Shown: positions 7,335-15,649, counted from the stretch's first letter. The stretch: 23,126 nt of DNA from Hodarchaeum sp048939725 (GCA_048939725.1 JBHLPG010000034.1:1-23126); one strand, 5' to 3'. Made by a program: numbers and translations. Notes: a model not told the origin generated them from the sequence alone.

Positions 7335-7504
7335 GCCGGGGTAGCCAAGTGGACGGATTAATGGTTCACCATCACCCTATACAACGGCGCTGGCCTTGAG
7401 ACATGGAAACTTTTTGCTCTGTGGCCGAAAGCCAGTGTACAATTGTACTCGAGGGTTCGAATTTCAGGGTGTTATTATCCTGAATGAAAATCCCTCCCCC
7501 GGCG
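7335..7504 (+). tRNA. tRNA-Ser (anticodon TGA) with three introns
   Basis: The acceptor is GCCGGGG/CCCCGGC with discriminator G7504 (typical of serine). The D-stem is GCC/GGC and the anticodon stem CTGGC/GCCAG around TGA at 7397-7399. A type II variable arm forms by GTAC-AATT-GTAC, and the T-stem is GAGGG/CCCTC. The gene is 170 bases and becomes 84 after removing three inserts. These are a 28-base D-loop intron (about 7353-7382, leaving AAGTGGACAAC), a 29-base anticodon-loop intron at 37/38 (about 7401-7429), and a 29-base T-loop intron (about 7462-7491, leaving TTCGAAT). The T-loop insert folds as TTCAGG/CCTGAA, and the D-loop insert contains ATGG-TTCA-CCAT. One-base ambiguities remain at each junction. 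CCA is not encoded. Confidence 0.92.
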
Positions 7505-7850
7505 TATTGTAATATTCATCTTTTTACTACAGGTACTTTCTATGTTTCTTTCAAACGTTCCTTTGATAAATTAAATTTTTTTTAAGTAATCTTAGTTGTT
7601 TTTCTTTATTTTATTCAATTTAATATTCATTCGCGAACAAAAAATACTTCGCCTGCTTAATAAAGTGATTAAGAAGTAATAATAAATTTGATTTTTTTAA
7701 ATTGGATACTTTAGAATGAAATCAGAAGTTTTAAACGATCTAGGTATTAGAAAAGAAGTAAAAACCAATAATCCTTATAACTCCAAATCATACTTCCCAT
7801 TTGAGTAATCTAACGGTAAGAATTATACATCCAATAAGGTGAATTGAATC
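7505..7850. other. Intergenic region between tRNA-Ser and uS10
   Basis: No gene was seen; very AT-rich. An eight-T run at 7576-7583 followed by further T-rich sequence to about 7612 could be the terminator of the upstream unit. The uS10-uS7 promoter should lie in the second half, but no single TATA box stands out. GGTGA at about 7838-7842 is the uS10 Shine-Dalgarno. Confidence 0.5.
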
Positions 7851-8162
7851 TTGGTGTCCGTAGCGCGAATTCGGTTAATGAGTACCGATGTTAGCCAACT
7901 TGACGGAATCTGCAATGAAATGAAAAGAATAGCAGAGAAGTCTGGGGTAAAGATGCGAGGCCCCATCCCTTTACCTACAAAAAAGTTGAAATTACCTGTA
8001 AGAAAGTCACCGAGCGGACAGGGCACTGCAACTTGGGAGGATTACGAGTTGAGAATCCATAAACGACTGATAGATATCGATGCAGATGACAGAACGATGA
8101 GACAGATCATTAGATTGAACGTTTCACGTTCGATTTTTGTTGAAATCGAGTTAAGGACATAA
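7851..8162 (+). CDS. rps10: 30S ribosomal protein uS10
   Basis: Head-domain small-subunit protein. The 103 residues are the usual archaeal length and show ARIRLMSTD at the start, the long-loop segment VKMRGPIPLPTKK, and the C-terminal strand SRSIFVEIEL. The start is TTG at 7851, eight bases after GGTGA. GTG at 7854 is an alternative that shifts the start by one residue. The gene is 19 bases ahead of uS7 on the same strand and clearly co-transcribed. In many archaea uS10 follows EF-1A at the end of the str cluster; here uS10 precedes uS7, and EF-1A lies on the opposite strand nearby. Confidence 0.97.
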   Translation: MVSVARIRLMSTDVSQLDGICNEMKRIAEKSGVKMRGPIPLPTKKLKLPVRKSPSGQGTATWEDYELRIHKRLIDIDADDRTMRQIIRLNVSRSIFVEIELRT

Positions 8163-8181
8163 GGTTAAGCGGAAGATTAAA

Positions 8182-8757
8182 ATGGCTATTTCTGAAAAAA
8201 TGAAGCTATTCGACTTATGGGATTGTAAAGATATCGAAATCAAAGATGTTGGCCTTGTTCGCTATATTAATTTAACCGAAAGGCTTGTTCCTCACAGTGC
8301 GGGGCGTCATGAACATAAGCGATTTCATAAATCCTATGTACATATAATAGAACGACTGGCAAACAAATTAATGAGTCCTGGAAAGAATACAGGCAAAAAA
8401 ATCATGGCCCTTAATGTTGTGAAGTCTGCGTTACAGATAATTGAGTTAAAAACAGGTAATAACCCTATTCAGGTTCTTGTTGATGCAATCGTTCATTGTG
8501 CACCTCGTGAAGAAACAACACGAATCTCTTATGGTGGAATAGTGTACCATACAGCTGTAGATAGTGCTCCTCAACGTCGAGTAGATGTTGCACTACGTTT
8601 ATTAGCTCAATCAGTTAGGAAAGCGTCCTTTAATAATGTTAGAAGCTTTGATGAAATCCTTGCAGAACAACTTATTTTAGCTTCAACTAATAATCCAAAC
8701 TCTAATGCTATAAAAAGGAAACAAGATATCGAACGTGTAGCGTTAAGCGCCCGATAA
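8182..8757 (+). CDS. rps7: 30S ribosomal protein uS7
   Basis: Small-subunit head protein that nucleates assembly of the 3' major domain of 16S rRNA and lines the E-site. The 191 residues fit the archaeal length. Recognisable segments are LFDLWDCKDIEIKD, NLTERLVPHSAGRHEHKRF, the mid-protein NPIQVLVDAIVHCAPREETTRI followed by YGGIVYHTAVDSAPQRR, and the C-terminal NNVRSFDEILAEQLILAS. It follows uS10 closely. Its 3' end is convergent with the Hbs1-like GTPase gene, 68 bases away. Confidence 0.97.
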   Translation: MAISEKMKLFDLWDCKDIEIKDVGLVRYINLTERLVPHSAGRHEHKRFHKSYVHIIERLANKLMSPGKNTGKKIMALNVVKSALQIIELKTGNNPIQVLVDAIVHCAPREETTRISYGGIVYHTAVDSAPQRRVDVALRLLAQSVRKASFNNVRSFDEILAEQLILASTNNPNSNAIKRKQDIERVALSAR

Positions 8758-8825
8758 AGGCTCCATTCCACATTACTGACTCTAATCTAAAAGGTCTAAA
8801 TTTGTACCTAGAAGTTCATTGAATT

Positions 8826-10151
8826 TTATTTTAATATATCGTGAATGACACCAACCGCGATTGTTTGCCCAGAATGTCGTAAAATTATCCTTCCTAATTC
8901 TGGATAATGAGAAAATTTTTCAACAACTATTAAAGAGTCAAGGATAAGATCGACTTCGATTAATTCCCCTTTGAATGCAATATTAATCCGCCCTTCAAAA
9001 TCTCGAGAGAGATTCTTGTACTTTGGATTATCTTTTAAAATTCTGGAAATTGAGGATATTTGCGTAGTTGTATAAGAAGTCCCGCAATGGAGAATTAAGG
9101 AAGAACCTGGGACAAAAGATCCTTCAAGAATTAGTAATCTTGCGCGAATAAGAGACGCAAAACGGTAATCCGATTGTTTATGAGTTAAAACAATCCCTTC
9201 TTCCAATGACTCCTTGTCTATACCTCGTAATAGAACTGACGCGTAATTTCCTGGTTTGATAAGTGTTGTTTTTTCTTCCTGAAACCAAGCATCCTTCACC
9301 TCTGCCAAAGTACCTTGGGGTAATACCATAACCGAATTTCCTACAACCAATGGTGACCCTAAAACTTTTCCTAATAGTAAAGTACCAAAACCATGCTTTT
9401 CATCCAAATCATAAGTAACAAACCTCATTTCTAACTCTTCTTGAGTCATACGACCCTTTAATGAATTTAGAGCTTCAATCAAAGTGGGTCCTGAGTACCA
9501 TGGCAGTTTGTCGGAGGGTTGAGTTAAGTTATCCCCCGTAAAACCGCTTATGGGAATGAATGGTATTTCCTCAATATTTTTGGCCCAAGGTGACTGGATT
9601 TCTTGAATTAAAGACTTAATGCGATCAATAGCTCGATGAAAACGATCTTCTTGAAAATCAACTAGATCCATTTTATTAATAGCAATAATAGGTTGGCTAA
9701 TTCCGAGAACTGAAGCAAGAATCGCGTGTTCTCTAGTTTGTCCTCCTGGGTTTTGAGAACCACCAGCTTTTAATCCAGATTTAAGATCGTTTGGTACAGC
9801 ACTTACAACTAATACGCATGCATCAGCTAGAGCTGCACCTCTAATCATATTTTTAACAAAATCACGATGACCTGGAGCATCAATAAGGATAAAATTTCTC
9901 TCTTGTGTTTGAAATGGATAGAATGCCACGTCTGCAGTGATACCCCTTTGTTTTTCTTCTGGTAACGTATCGAGAATATAAGCCCACTGCCATGATTCCA
10001 TTTGATGTTGCTCTGCTTCTTCTTTCAATTTCTCCATAGTTCTAGGATCTACGGCTCCTATTTGATATAATAGATGTCCTAGCGTTGTTGATTTCCCATG
10101 ATCTACATGTCCAATCCAAATGAGGGATATAGTTAAGTTAATTTCAGCCAT
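8826..10151 (-). CDS. Hbs1/eRF3-like EF-1A-family GTPase
   Basis: Translational GTPase of the EF-1A superfamily, 441 residues, clearly different from the neighbouring EF-1A. The G-domain is intact: GHVDHGKS at 14-21, switch I RGITADV with T72, DAPGH at 91-95, NKMD at 159-162, and an SG G5 near 203. Domains 2 and 3 diverge from EF-1A. The stretch RARLLILEGSFVPGSSLILHCG and the end ELGRIILRHSGQTIAVGVIHDIL read more like Hbs1/eRF3 than like aa-tRNA carriers, and the EF-1A HTASVACRV-type segment is not recognisable. In archaea studied so far EF-1A itself serves aRF1 and aPelota, so a dedicated paralogue would be expected in termination or ribosome rescue; that role is inferred. It is 82 bases downstream of EF-1A and separated by a pyrimidine tract. 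The start is ATG at 10151, with no strong Shine-Dalgarno. Confidence 0.8.
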   Translation of the reverse strand: MAEINLTISLIWIGHVDHGKSTTLGHLLYQIGAVDPRTMEKLKEEAEQHQMESWQWAYILDTLPEEKQRGITADVAFYPFQTQERNFILIDAPGHRDFVKNMIRGAALADACVLVVSAVPNDLKSGLKAGGSQNPGGQTREHAILASVLGISQPIIAINKMDLVDFQEDRFHRAIDRIKSLIQEIQSPWAKNIEEIPFIPISGFTGDNLTQPSDKLPWYSGPTLIEALNSLKGRMTQEELEMRFVTYDLDEKHGFGTLLLGKVLGSPLVVGNSVMVLPQGTLAEVKDAWFQEEKTTLIKPGNYASVLLRGIDKESLEEGIVLTHKQSDYRFASLIRARLLILEGSFVPGSSLILHCGTSYTTTQISSISRILKDNPKYKNLSRDFEGRINIAFKGELIEVDLILDSLIVVEKFSHYPELGRIILRHSGQTIAVGVIHDILK

Positions 10152-10190
10152 AAACTCAAACCGCCATTTTTAGGCTTGTTTGTTCAGCTT

Positions 10191-10225
10191 AATAGAAGAA
10201 GAAAAAGAAGAAAAAGAGAAAAAAT
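10191..10225 (-). terminator. Pyrimidine-rich terminator after EF-1A
   Basis: On the minus strand, just after the EF-1A stop, about 35 bases are almost entirely T and C, with T runs of 5-6 (A/G-only stretch on the plus strand). T-rich tracts without a hairpin are the usual archaeal intrinsic terminators. This one would separate highly expressed EF-1A from the Hbs1-like gene downstream. Confidence 0.6.
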
Positions 10226-10233
10226 GAGGTGAG

Positions 10234-11769
10234 TTAAGAGGAATATTTACCGTACTCTACCTTCTGGACCACTCCCACCGCAACTGTCTTCCCAGAATCT
10301 CGTAACGCGAATCGTCCGAGTGCAGGGGAGGTATCAAAAGGTTCGACCACAAGAGGACTCAATGGGGTCATCCAAACCATTCCTCGTTCCTCTGGTAAGA
10401 TTTGGTCTTTTTCTTGAACTTTAGTTACACGGCAGGCCACTTGTGCGGTACCACAATGAACTACTGGAGAATAATTCTCATGAATTCCCCAAGCTGGACC
10501 TTCGCCCTTCTTCTTCCCTTTCTTACCTAATCCGCGTATAACAAGTACAAATGATAAGAAAGCATCGATATTGGGCTTGAGGGCCTTTGCAGGGTTATTA
10601 GGATCACTTACGACGGCACCTCGTACGATATCCTTTGCACCGATGTTCTTTGTTTTAATATTAAATCCGACGTTGTCCCCTGGTAAAGCTTGTGGTATAT
10701 CCTTATGAAATTCCTGAATAGTTTTCACAGAGATGGGGAGAGGTTCGATACTTTGTTTTGTGGGAGAAATGACTACATCTGAGTTTGGTTTTAAGATTCC
10801 ACTTGAAACACGACCAGTTAGAACGGTACCCACGCCGCCTATGTTCAAAGTTTGCTGAATTGGAAGTCTAATTGGTTGTTTAGATAACGTCTCCTTACGA
10901 ACTGCAGGAGACTCGAGTTCATCAAGAGCTTCAATTAGAGATGGACCATCATACCATGATAAAGCCTCAAAACCAGCTTCTATATCTTTCATCTCTTTTT
11001 CTAATGATTCAATGAATTCAGGATCTCCATTCCCAGCTTTTGCTGCTGAAACATGTCCTTCTAGGTTTTTTAGAGTCACATCCTTTGAAAGAACATTCAC
11101 TCCTACTAAACCACTTGTAGGAACATATCTTATTGATTCAAGTCGTTTTTCTTTGTTCTCTACTTGAAGAGCAGTCATAAGCATTGTAAAAATACCATGA
11201 ATGGCTTTTTTAATCTGCTCATACCGCTGTTGATCGTAATCTACTACATCCATCTTATTAATTGCGACAACGACGTTAGTCACACCTAGAGACGTAAGGA
11301 GAAGCATATGTTCAGTTGTCATCCCAATAACATTTGCATATTTTCCTGAAGCTGTCCCCGCAACTTTTGTTCCGTCTTCAAATTCACCTTTTCTTGCTGA
11401 AACTACTAAAATTGCCGCATCTGCTTGGGAAGCTCCTGTTATCATGTTTTTAATAAAATCGCTATGTCCAGGGGCATCTATAAGATTGTACGTAAAATTC
11501 TTGGTCTTAAATTCCATAAAAGACACATTAATTGTTAGACCCCTTTCTCTTTCATCCATTAAAGGATCTAGAATCCATGCATATGACCAGCTACCCATTC
11601 CTTGAGCTTTACTCTCTTTAAAATATCTTTCAGCTATACGCCATGGTTGTCTTTTCTTTTTAGGATCGTGAATTTGACCAAGTAGGAATAACATGTGACC
11701 CAAGCCTGTCGATTTCCCGTGATCGACGTGACCTGTGACCACTAAATTCATTCTTTCGAGATCTGCCAT
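10234..11769 (-). CDS. tuf: Elongation factor 1-alpha (EF-1A), with three insertions
   Basis: GTPase that delivers aminoacyl-tRNA to the ribosome. At 511 residues it is about 80 longer than usual archaeal EF-1A. G motifs: GHVDHGKS 13-20, switch I RERGLTI (T79), DAPGH 98-102 (followed by SDF rather than RDF), NKMD 171-174, TSG 218-220. Domain 2 (from about 300, RLPIQQTLNIGGVGTV) and domain 3 (HCGTAQVACRV, ALGRFALRDSGKTVAVGVV) are canonical. Extra sequence lies in three places: about 133-151, after GEFEDG, where most EF-1A have a short link to GQTREH; about 226-270, between G5 and WYDGPSLIEALD; and a basic Lys/Gly stretch at 412-430. ATG at 11769 follows GGTGA by six bases. Conserved tRNA-binding domain elements suggest it is the working elongation factor. 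Confidence 0.9.
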   Translation of the reverse strand: MADLERMNLVVTGHVDHGKSTGLGHMLFLLGQIHDPKKKRQPWRIAERYFKESKAQGMGSWSYAWILDPLMDERERGLTINVSFMEFKTKNFTYNLIDAPGHSDFIKNMITGASQADAAILVVSARKGEFEDGTKVAGTASGKYANVIGMTTEHMLLLTSLGVTNVVVAINKMDVVDYDQQRYEQIKKAIHGIFTMLMTALQVENKEKRLESIRYVPTSGLVGVNVLSKDVTLKNLEGHVSAAKAGNGDPEFIESLEKEMKDIEAGFEALSWYDGPSLIEALDELESPAVRKETLSKQPIRLPIQQTLNIGGVGTVLTGRVSSGILKPNSDVVISPTKQSIEPLPISVKTIQEFHKDIPQALPGDNVGFNIKTKNIGAKDIVRGAVVSDPNNPAKALKPNIDAFLSFVLVIRGLGKKGKKKGEGPAWGIHENYSPVVHCGTAQVACRVTKVQEKDQILPEERGMVWMTPLSPLVVEPFDTSPALGRFALRDSGKTVAVGVVQKVEYGKYSS

Positions 11770-11945
11770 TATTATTCACCAAAAAATTACTCGATTTGGT
11801 AATTTAGGATTAAATATTGCCTTAATAAACTAATTTTTTGCTTTAATCCCAATAGTCAGCGAAGTGGACTCCAGTTTATCATGTTTTCGAGGTATTTTTT
11901 ATTGCTTAATTGTTTTTCAGCAGTTTTACCTGTTATTTTCTATGC

Positions 11946-12977
11946 TTATAATTGAATGCAGTGTAATTCCGTTTCCATTAATGGTTTTGCTAACAATAAA
12001 TAATGTTCACGTAATGTGAATTCAGCAATGCTTAAAATCCTAGCAATGTGCTTTTGTGTCAAAATCCCTCTTCTGGATTTACGCTTATAACAGTGATGAA
12101 ACATGTTTTGTCTTGCTATCATTATATCTGAAGCAATAATTATTGCTGCTGCAAGAATAAATGGATTACGGCCCCCTCGATCAGACTGTGGAAAATTCAT
12201 AAGCAATTTCTTTGCGCCGAGTTTCAGGCAGTGAAAATATTCATTCTTATCTACAATTATTTTCTTTTGTAACTGTTTAGTTATTTCTTGATCTTTGTTT
12301 AAGCGACTAATTATGTTATCTAGATACTCCTCTGATTTCACATGACTAATTCGAATTCGAGCGTGTTGTCTGATTAATGAGGCAGCTTTTATTATATCTT
12401 TTCCAAGAATAAAATAGCCTCGGCTTTGAGCAGCAGCAACAAGTCGAGCTAGCTCAATATTTTCTTTCCTGGACCGAATTGATAAATAAAGAGACCCCAT
12501 AATTAGACTAGAAAGTTTCAATTCTCCATACAAATGAGAATGTACACTTCGATATAGAAAAAGAGCATCAGCTTTAGCTGCATCTGTTATTTGCAGAATA
12601 CTACAAATTGTAGTAAGGAAATTATATCCCCGATATTCTCGTTGACGGCCATTAAAATGAAGGTAAATATCATTAAGGGATTTTAATCGTCTAAATTGTT
12701 GTTTAGTAGGGATTTTTAATTGAGCCCCTTTTGCATCAGCTAAAAATTTTTTTCGATAACTACCAATGTATGTTCCTAGTGATTTCATGGTACTAGGCCT
12801 TTCACTTATTGAAGCATACTGACTTCCAAAACTCCCTTCAGCTTTTATTAGTTGAATCGTTGGTTTTTCATAGATTTTGTTTGCAACAAGCCCGCAATTC
12901 ATGCAAACTATATCAGATTCAGTCTGAATAAGATTTCCACCACATTCTAAACAGTGAGATCTCACTATATCCACCAT
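11946..12977 (-). CDS. Divergent transcription factor B (TFB/TFIIB family)
   Basis: General initiation factor that bridges TBP-DNA and RNA polymerase. The 343 residues start with a zinc ribbon (C9, C12, C25, C28; CLECGG...CMNCGLV). A linker with KSLGTYIGSYRKKFLADAKG stands where the B-reader/linker should be. Two cyclin-like repeats follow (about 95-190 and 245-340), including AAKADALFLYRSV, SLIMGSLYLSIRSR and LAAAIIIASDIM. The B-reader and linker deviate from standard TFB, so this may be a specialised paralogue rather than the housekeeping TFB. Brf-like is another option. The ATG at 12977 has no Shine-Dalgarno, and a TATA-like TATTTTA (13006-13012, minus strand) suggests a leaderless or near-leaderless mRNA. 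The start codon lies inside a strong inverted repeat. It is the upstream gene of the minus-strand EF-1A group. Confidence 0.85.
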   Translation of the reverse strand: MVDIVRSHCLECGGNLIQTESDIVCMNCGLVANKIYEKPTIQLIKAEGSFGSQYASISERPSTMKSLGTYIGSYRKKFLADAKGAQLKIPTKQQFRRLKSLNDIYLHFNGRQREYRGYNFLTTICSILQITDAAKADALFLYRSVHSHLYGELKLSSLIMGSLYLSIRSRKENIELARLVAAAQSRGYFILGKDIIKAASLIRQHARIRISHVKSEEYLDNIISRLNKDQEITKQLQKKIIVDKNEYFHCLKLGAKKLLMNFPQSDRGGRNPFILAAAIIIASDIMIARQNMFHHCYKRKSRRGILTQKHIARILSIAEFTLREHYLLLAKPLMETELHCIQL

Positions 12978-12993
12978 TCGAAAAGGTGGATAT
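12967..12993 (-). promoter_or_regulatory. Inverted repeat spanning the TFB start codon
   Basis: Perfect 9-base arms ATATCCACC (12967-12975) and GGTGGATAT (12985-12993) flank a 9-base spacer. The TFB ATG (12977-12975) straddles one arm. In mRNA it would form a hairpin that buries the start; in DNA it could be an operator at the transcription start. It may contribute to autoregulation, but this is inference. Confidence 0.5.
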
Positions 12994-13555
12994 GTAGTTT
13001 CTAAGTAAAATACAGAAAGAGAGACATGAGTAAAAATGAATAAGAGAAGAAAGTCAACAGTAATAACGACCGATTGATATTAGGTGCTTCTTGTTAGTTG
13101 TTGTTTCAGGGATGGAATGGTTTCTGTAACAGATTCCACTATCTTTTTTGGATTCGGATCAATAACTCAATTAATCTTTGTATAACATGAAATTGAAAGG
13201 TAGAAATTAACAAGCTGGCCTACTTTCAATGTAAACCAAAGTATTTATTTAAATAAAAGGCTTAAAAGGAACAATTCGTTTATATAATACACTCAATAAC
13301 CCCAAGGTTGTAAAAAATTCCGAATTTTTATCTTAATAATGTATAATGATCCAGAATTTATTTAAATTATGTCTTTCTCTAGTTTCATTTAATTAAAAAC
13401 TTCTTAACCGAAAATTTAATCTTATTATTTTCCAATATGCTTCGGAATAGTGACTTTTGGTTGAAGTGATCAAAATAAATAAATAAAAATTCTTTAAAAG
13501 CATATGAGTAAGAGGAAACTTATCTCTAACTTAGATTGTTTGAGGATATAATTTA
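12994..13555. other. Long divergent intergenic region, TFB to DUF655
   Basis: No gene, tRNA or convincing RNA was recognised. It is strongly AT-rich, with several TATA-like words (for example the palindromic TTTATTTAAATAAA near 13240-13255) and A/T runs. It must hold the TFB promoter at its left end and the DUF655-ksgA promoter at its right end; GAGG lies about ten bases before the DUF655 start. Confidence 0.5.
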
Positions 13556-14155
13556 ATGAGAAGTAGAGATCAACGAAAAAAGGGAAAAACAAGGAAACCA
13601 AAGACCCGTTTTGATGATTTGGGAAAGAGTTTCGTTATCGATTATTTTCCACAAGGGAAATCACTAAGTCATAGGCGTTCTGAAGATTATAATCCCCTAG
13701 CTGTTGTTATTACAGTTGAAAAATTCCAGTTTTATGATGTAATTTTAACTGTGGGATCAAAATACTCTGTGGGTGAGGATTTATTACTATCAACAAGGAA
13801 TAGAAATATTTTACGATTAATTCAAATCCGTTACGATCAGCTTTCTAGTTCTGCTTTAAGTAATCTACCCCCGATAATTAAGAAAATAGTTACAATATGT
13901 GAATCTCGTTACATCAACTTCCTCAATAAAGCACATCCGCTAACTTCTCAAATGCACCAATTGCAATTATTGCCAGGAATAGGCCAAAAACGACTATGGA
14001 TGATTTTAGAAGCCAGAAAATCCAATCCTTTTTCCTCCTTCATTGATTTTTCAACAAGAACTAATATTTCTGATCCGATGTCAATATTCACCAATCGTAT
14101 ATTGCTAGAGCTTGAGAACTCACCAAAATATTATTTATTCACAAATAAAAAGTAA
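13556..14155 (+). CDS. DUF655 (COG1491) putative RNA-binding protein
   Basis: Conserved archaeal protein of unknown exact function, expected to bind nucleic acid. The 199 residues have a basic N-terminus (RDQRKKGKTRKPKTR), an OB-like/S1-like section starting SFVIDYFPQGKS, the family segment IQIRYDQLSSSALSNLPPIIKKIV, and a helix-hairpin-helix region (HQLQLLPGIGQKRLWMILEARKS). It ends with KYYLF as in the family. It is followed after 14 bases by KsgA, the standard archaeal pairing, which suggests a role in rRNA processing or small-subunit maturation. The start is ATG at 13556. Confidence 0.9.
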   Translation: MRSRDQRKKGKTRKPKTRFDDLGKSFVIDYFPQGKSLSHRRSEDYNPLAVVITVEKFQFYDVILTVGSKYSVGEDLLLSTRNRNILRLIQIRYDQLSSSALSNLPPIIKKIVTICESRYINFLNKAHPLTSQMHQLQLLPGIGQKRLWMILEARKSNPFSSFIDFSTRTNISDPMSIFTNRILLELENSPKYYLFTNKK

Positions 14156-14169
14156 CTGTATGATTAATA

Positions 14170-15060
14170 TTGAGCTTCTTCGATTATCTTGAGAAAGGGA
14201 ATTTAAAGAAATATACAAGAACCTTAATTCAAAATTATGCTATTTCCCCGAGGAAATCTTGGGGACAAAATTTCGTGATTGATAAATCAGTGGTAGATGC
14301 CCTTTTAGTGGAGGCAAATTTGGGAGAGAAGGATATTGTCATCGAAGTAGGAGGTGGAATCGGAACTCTGACATATTTCCTCTTAAAAAATTGTCAAAAA
14401 GTATTTTCATATGAGCTTGACCCAATTTTATCGACAATAATGAGAAAAGAGTTTTATAACTACAGCGATAAATTAGAGATCAAATCAGGGGATTTTCTTA
14501 AGCTTGAAATCCCTCATCATCACAAATTGATCTCCAATCTACCTTATGGGATTTCCTCTCCATTCGTTGAAAAAATTATAAACATGAAGAATCGTCCAGA
14601 AATTATTGCTATTACTTTACAAAGGGAGTTCGCCAATCATCTTTGCGCGAAGGCGGGTGAATCCGATTATAGCCGAATTTCCGTATTTTCCTCTTTTTTT
14701 TACAAGTTTGAGGTTATTACTACTTTTCCTCCTCATTTTTTTACTCCTAAACCTCACGTCCAATCAAGTCTTGTCCGTGGAATAAAATTAATACCTCCTG
14801 AATTAACTAGAGGGAAAGATTTCTTCATATTTCTCACTCATCTATTCTGTCGGAAACATAAAAAGGTACGGAATAACCTACAAGTGCTTACAAAGTCTTA
14901 TCCGCGTAATCTTCGAAAAATGTTTAGACATGAACTTGACAAACTTGAATATCAGAGCTATCAGCCAGTCAACCTTTCGCCAAATCAGATTCTTGATCTT
15001 TTTCGACAATTCATAGAAATGAGAAGTTCATTTCCATCAAAATTGAGAGAGAACAATTGA
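14170..15060 (+). CDS. ksgA: 16S rRNA dimethyladenosine transferase (KsgA/Dim1)
   Basis: SAM-dependent enzyme that converts two adjacent adenines near the 3' end of 16S rRNA to N6,N6-dimethyladenosine during small-subunit maturation. In 296 residues: WGQNFVID at 31-38, SAM-binding GGGIGTLT at 61-68, acidic loop YELD at 81-84, GDF at 107-109, catalytic NLPY at 123-126, followed by a C-terminal helical domain containing a basic CRKHKKVRNNL stretch. The TTG at 14170 gives the right N-terminus; an ATG ten bases earlier is out of frame and soon stops. It is 14 bases after DUF655, so the two are co-transcribed. The length is about 20-30 residues above many archaeal homologues because of a short N-terminal extension and tail. 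Confidence 0.95.
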   Translation: MSFFDYLEKGNLKKYTRTLIQNYAISPRKSWGQNFVIDKSVVDALLVEANLGEKDIVIEVGGGIGTLTYFLLKNCQKVFSYELDPILSTIMRKEFYNYSDKLEIKSGDFLKLEIPHHHKLISNLPYGISSPFVEKIINMKNRPEIIAITLQREFANHLCAKAGESDYSRISVFSSFFYKFEVITTFPPHFFTPKPHVQSSLVRGIKLIPPELTRGKDFFIFLTHLFCRKHKKVRNNLQVLTKSYPRNLRKMFRHELDKLEYQSYQPVNLSPNQILDLFRQFIEMRSSFPSKLRENN

Positions 15061-15096
15061 TTAATTATCAGTAGAATGAATTCAAAATTTACAAAT

Positions 15097-15405
15097 TTAA
15101 GGTATAAAAGGATAGACTAATGAAAAACCAGCTAGGAAGAAAGGAACTGTAACAAGAATGAATATTATACCAGTTAATAATAGATTAAATTCAAAATCTT
15201 TCCTTTTTCGAATTAATCTGTCTCCTAGCTGGGCAATAATCATTGTTAGAGAGATTGCACGTACTATCCAAGCCACGAGAATAAAGATTGTCCAAAAGAT
15301 CTGATCTCCAGATTCGATTAAAAGCTGCCATCCACGAATATATTCATCCCACTGAGAAAAGATTACTGGAATCACAAAAAAACTTGGAATTAATTGAGTA
15401 ATCAA
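15097..15405 (-). CDS. Small membrane protein, unknown function
   Basis: The 102 residues have two clear hydrophobic helices (about 34-57 and 74-98) and a weaker N-terminal one (1-16). They are separated by a strongly basic RLIRKRKDFEF loop that would be cytoplasmic by the positive-inside rule. The start is TTG at 15405, with GAGG nine bases upstream and an AT-rich TATA-like stretch just before it. It stands alone on the minus strand between convergent ksgA and divergent rpoD. No family is recognised. The Shine-Dalgarno, topology and lack of overlap with another gene support it as a real gene. Confidence 0.6.
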   Translation of the reverse strand: MITQLIPSFFVIPVIFSQWDEYIRGWQLLIESGDQIFWTIFILVAWIVRAISLTMIIAQLGDRLIRKRKDFEFNLLLTGIIFILVTVPFFLAGFSLVYPFIP

Positions 15406-15649
15406 GTGAACATCCTCATAAATATATAAAATTGCAGATTTTTAATCTCCTAAATATTCATGGAGAATGATTGAGTCTTTTTTACCATTAAATGGAATAT
15501 CAATGTTCCTCAATGCTTTTATTCAGTATTTCTTCTCAAAAGAAACCAGATTCAGAAAAAAAAATTTAAAGCTAACTTAATTGCAGCCTTATCGGAGAAA
15601 ACACATCTCTACGAGTCACCAATAGAAAGAAGAAGTAGGTAGTATTTAT

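Noticed and set aside
7397..7400. Calling the tRNA at 7335 a tRNA-Leu (GAG)
   Set aside because: With the CTGGC/GCCAG stem the loop is CTTGAGA, putting TGA at 34-36, and the discriminator is G, as in serine tRNAs; leucine would have A73.
12994..13555. Possible RNA gene or small ORF in the 560-base divergent gap
   Set aside because: No tRNA-like arms, C/D boxes or H/ACA pattern found by eye, and ATG frames end within about 15 codons.
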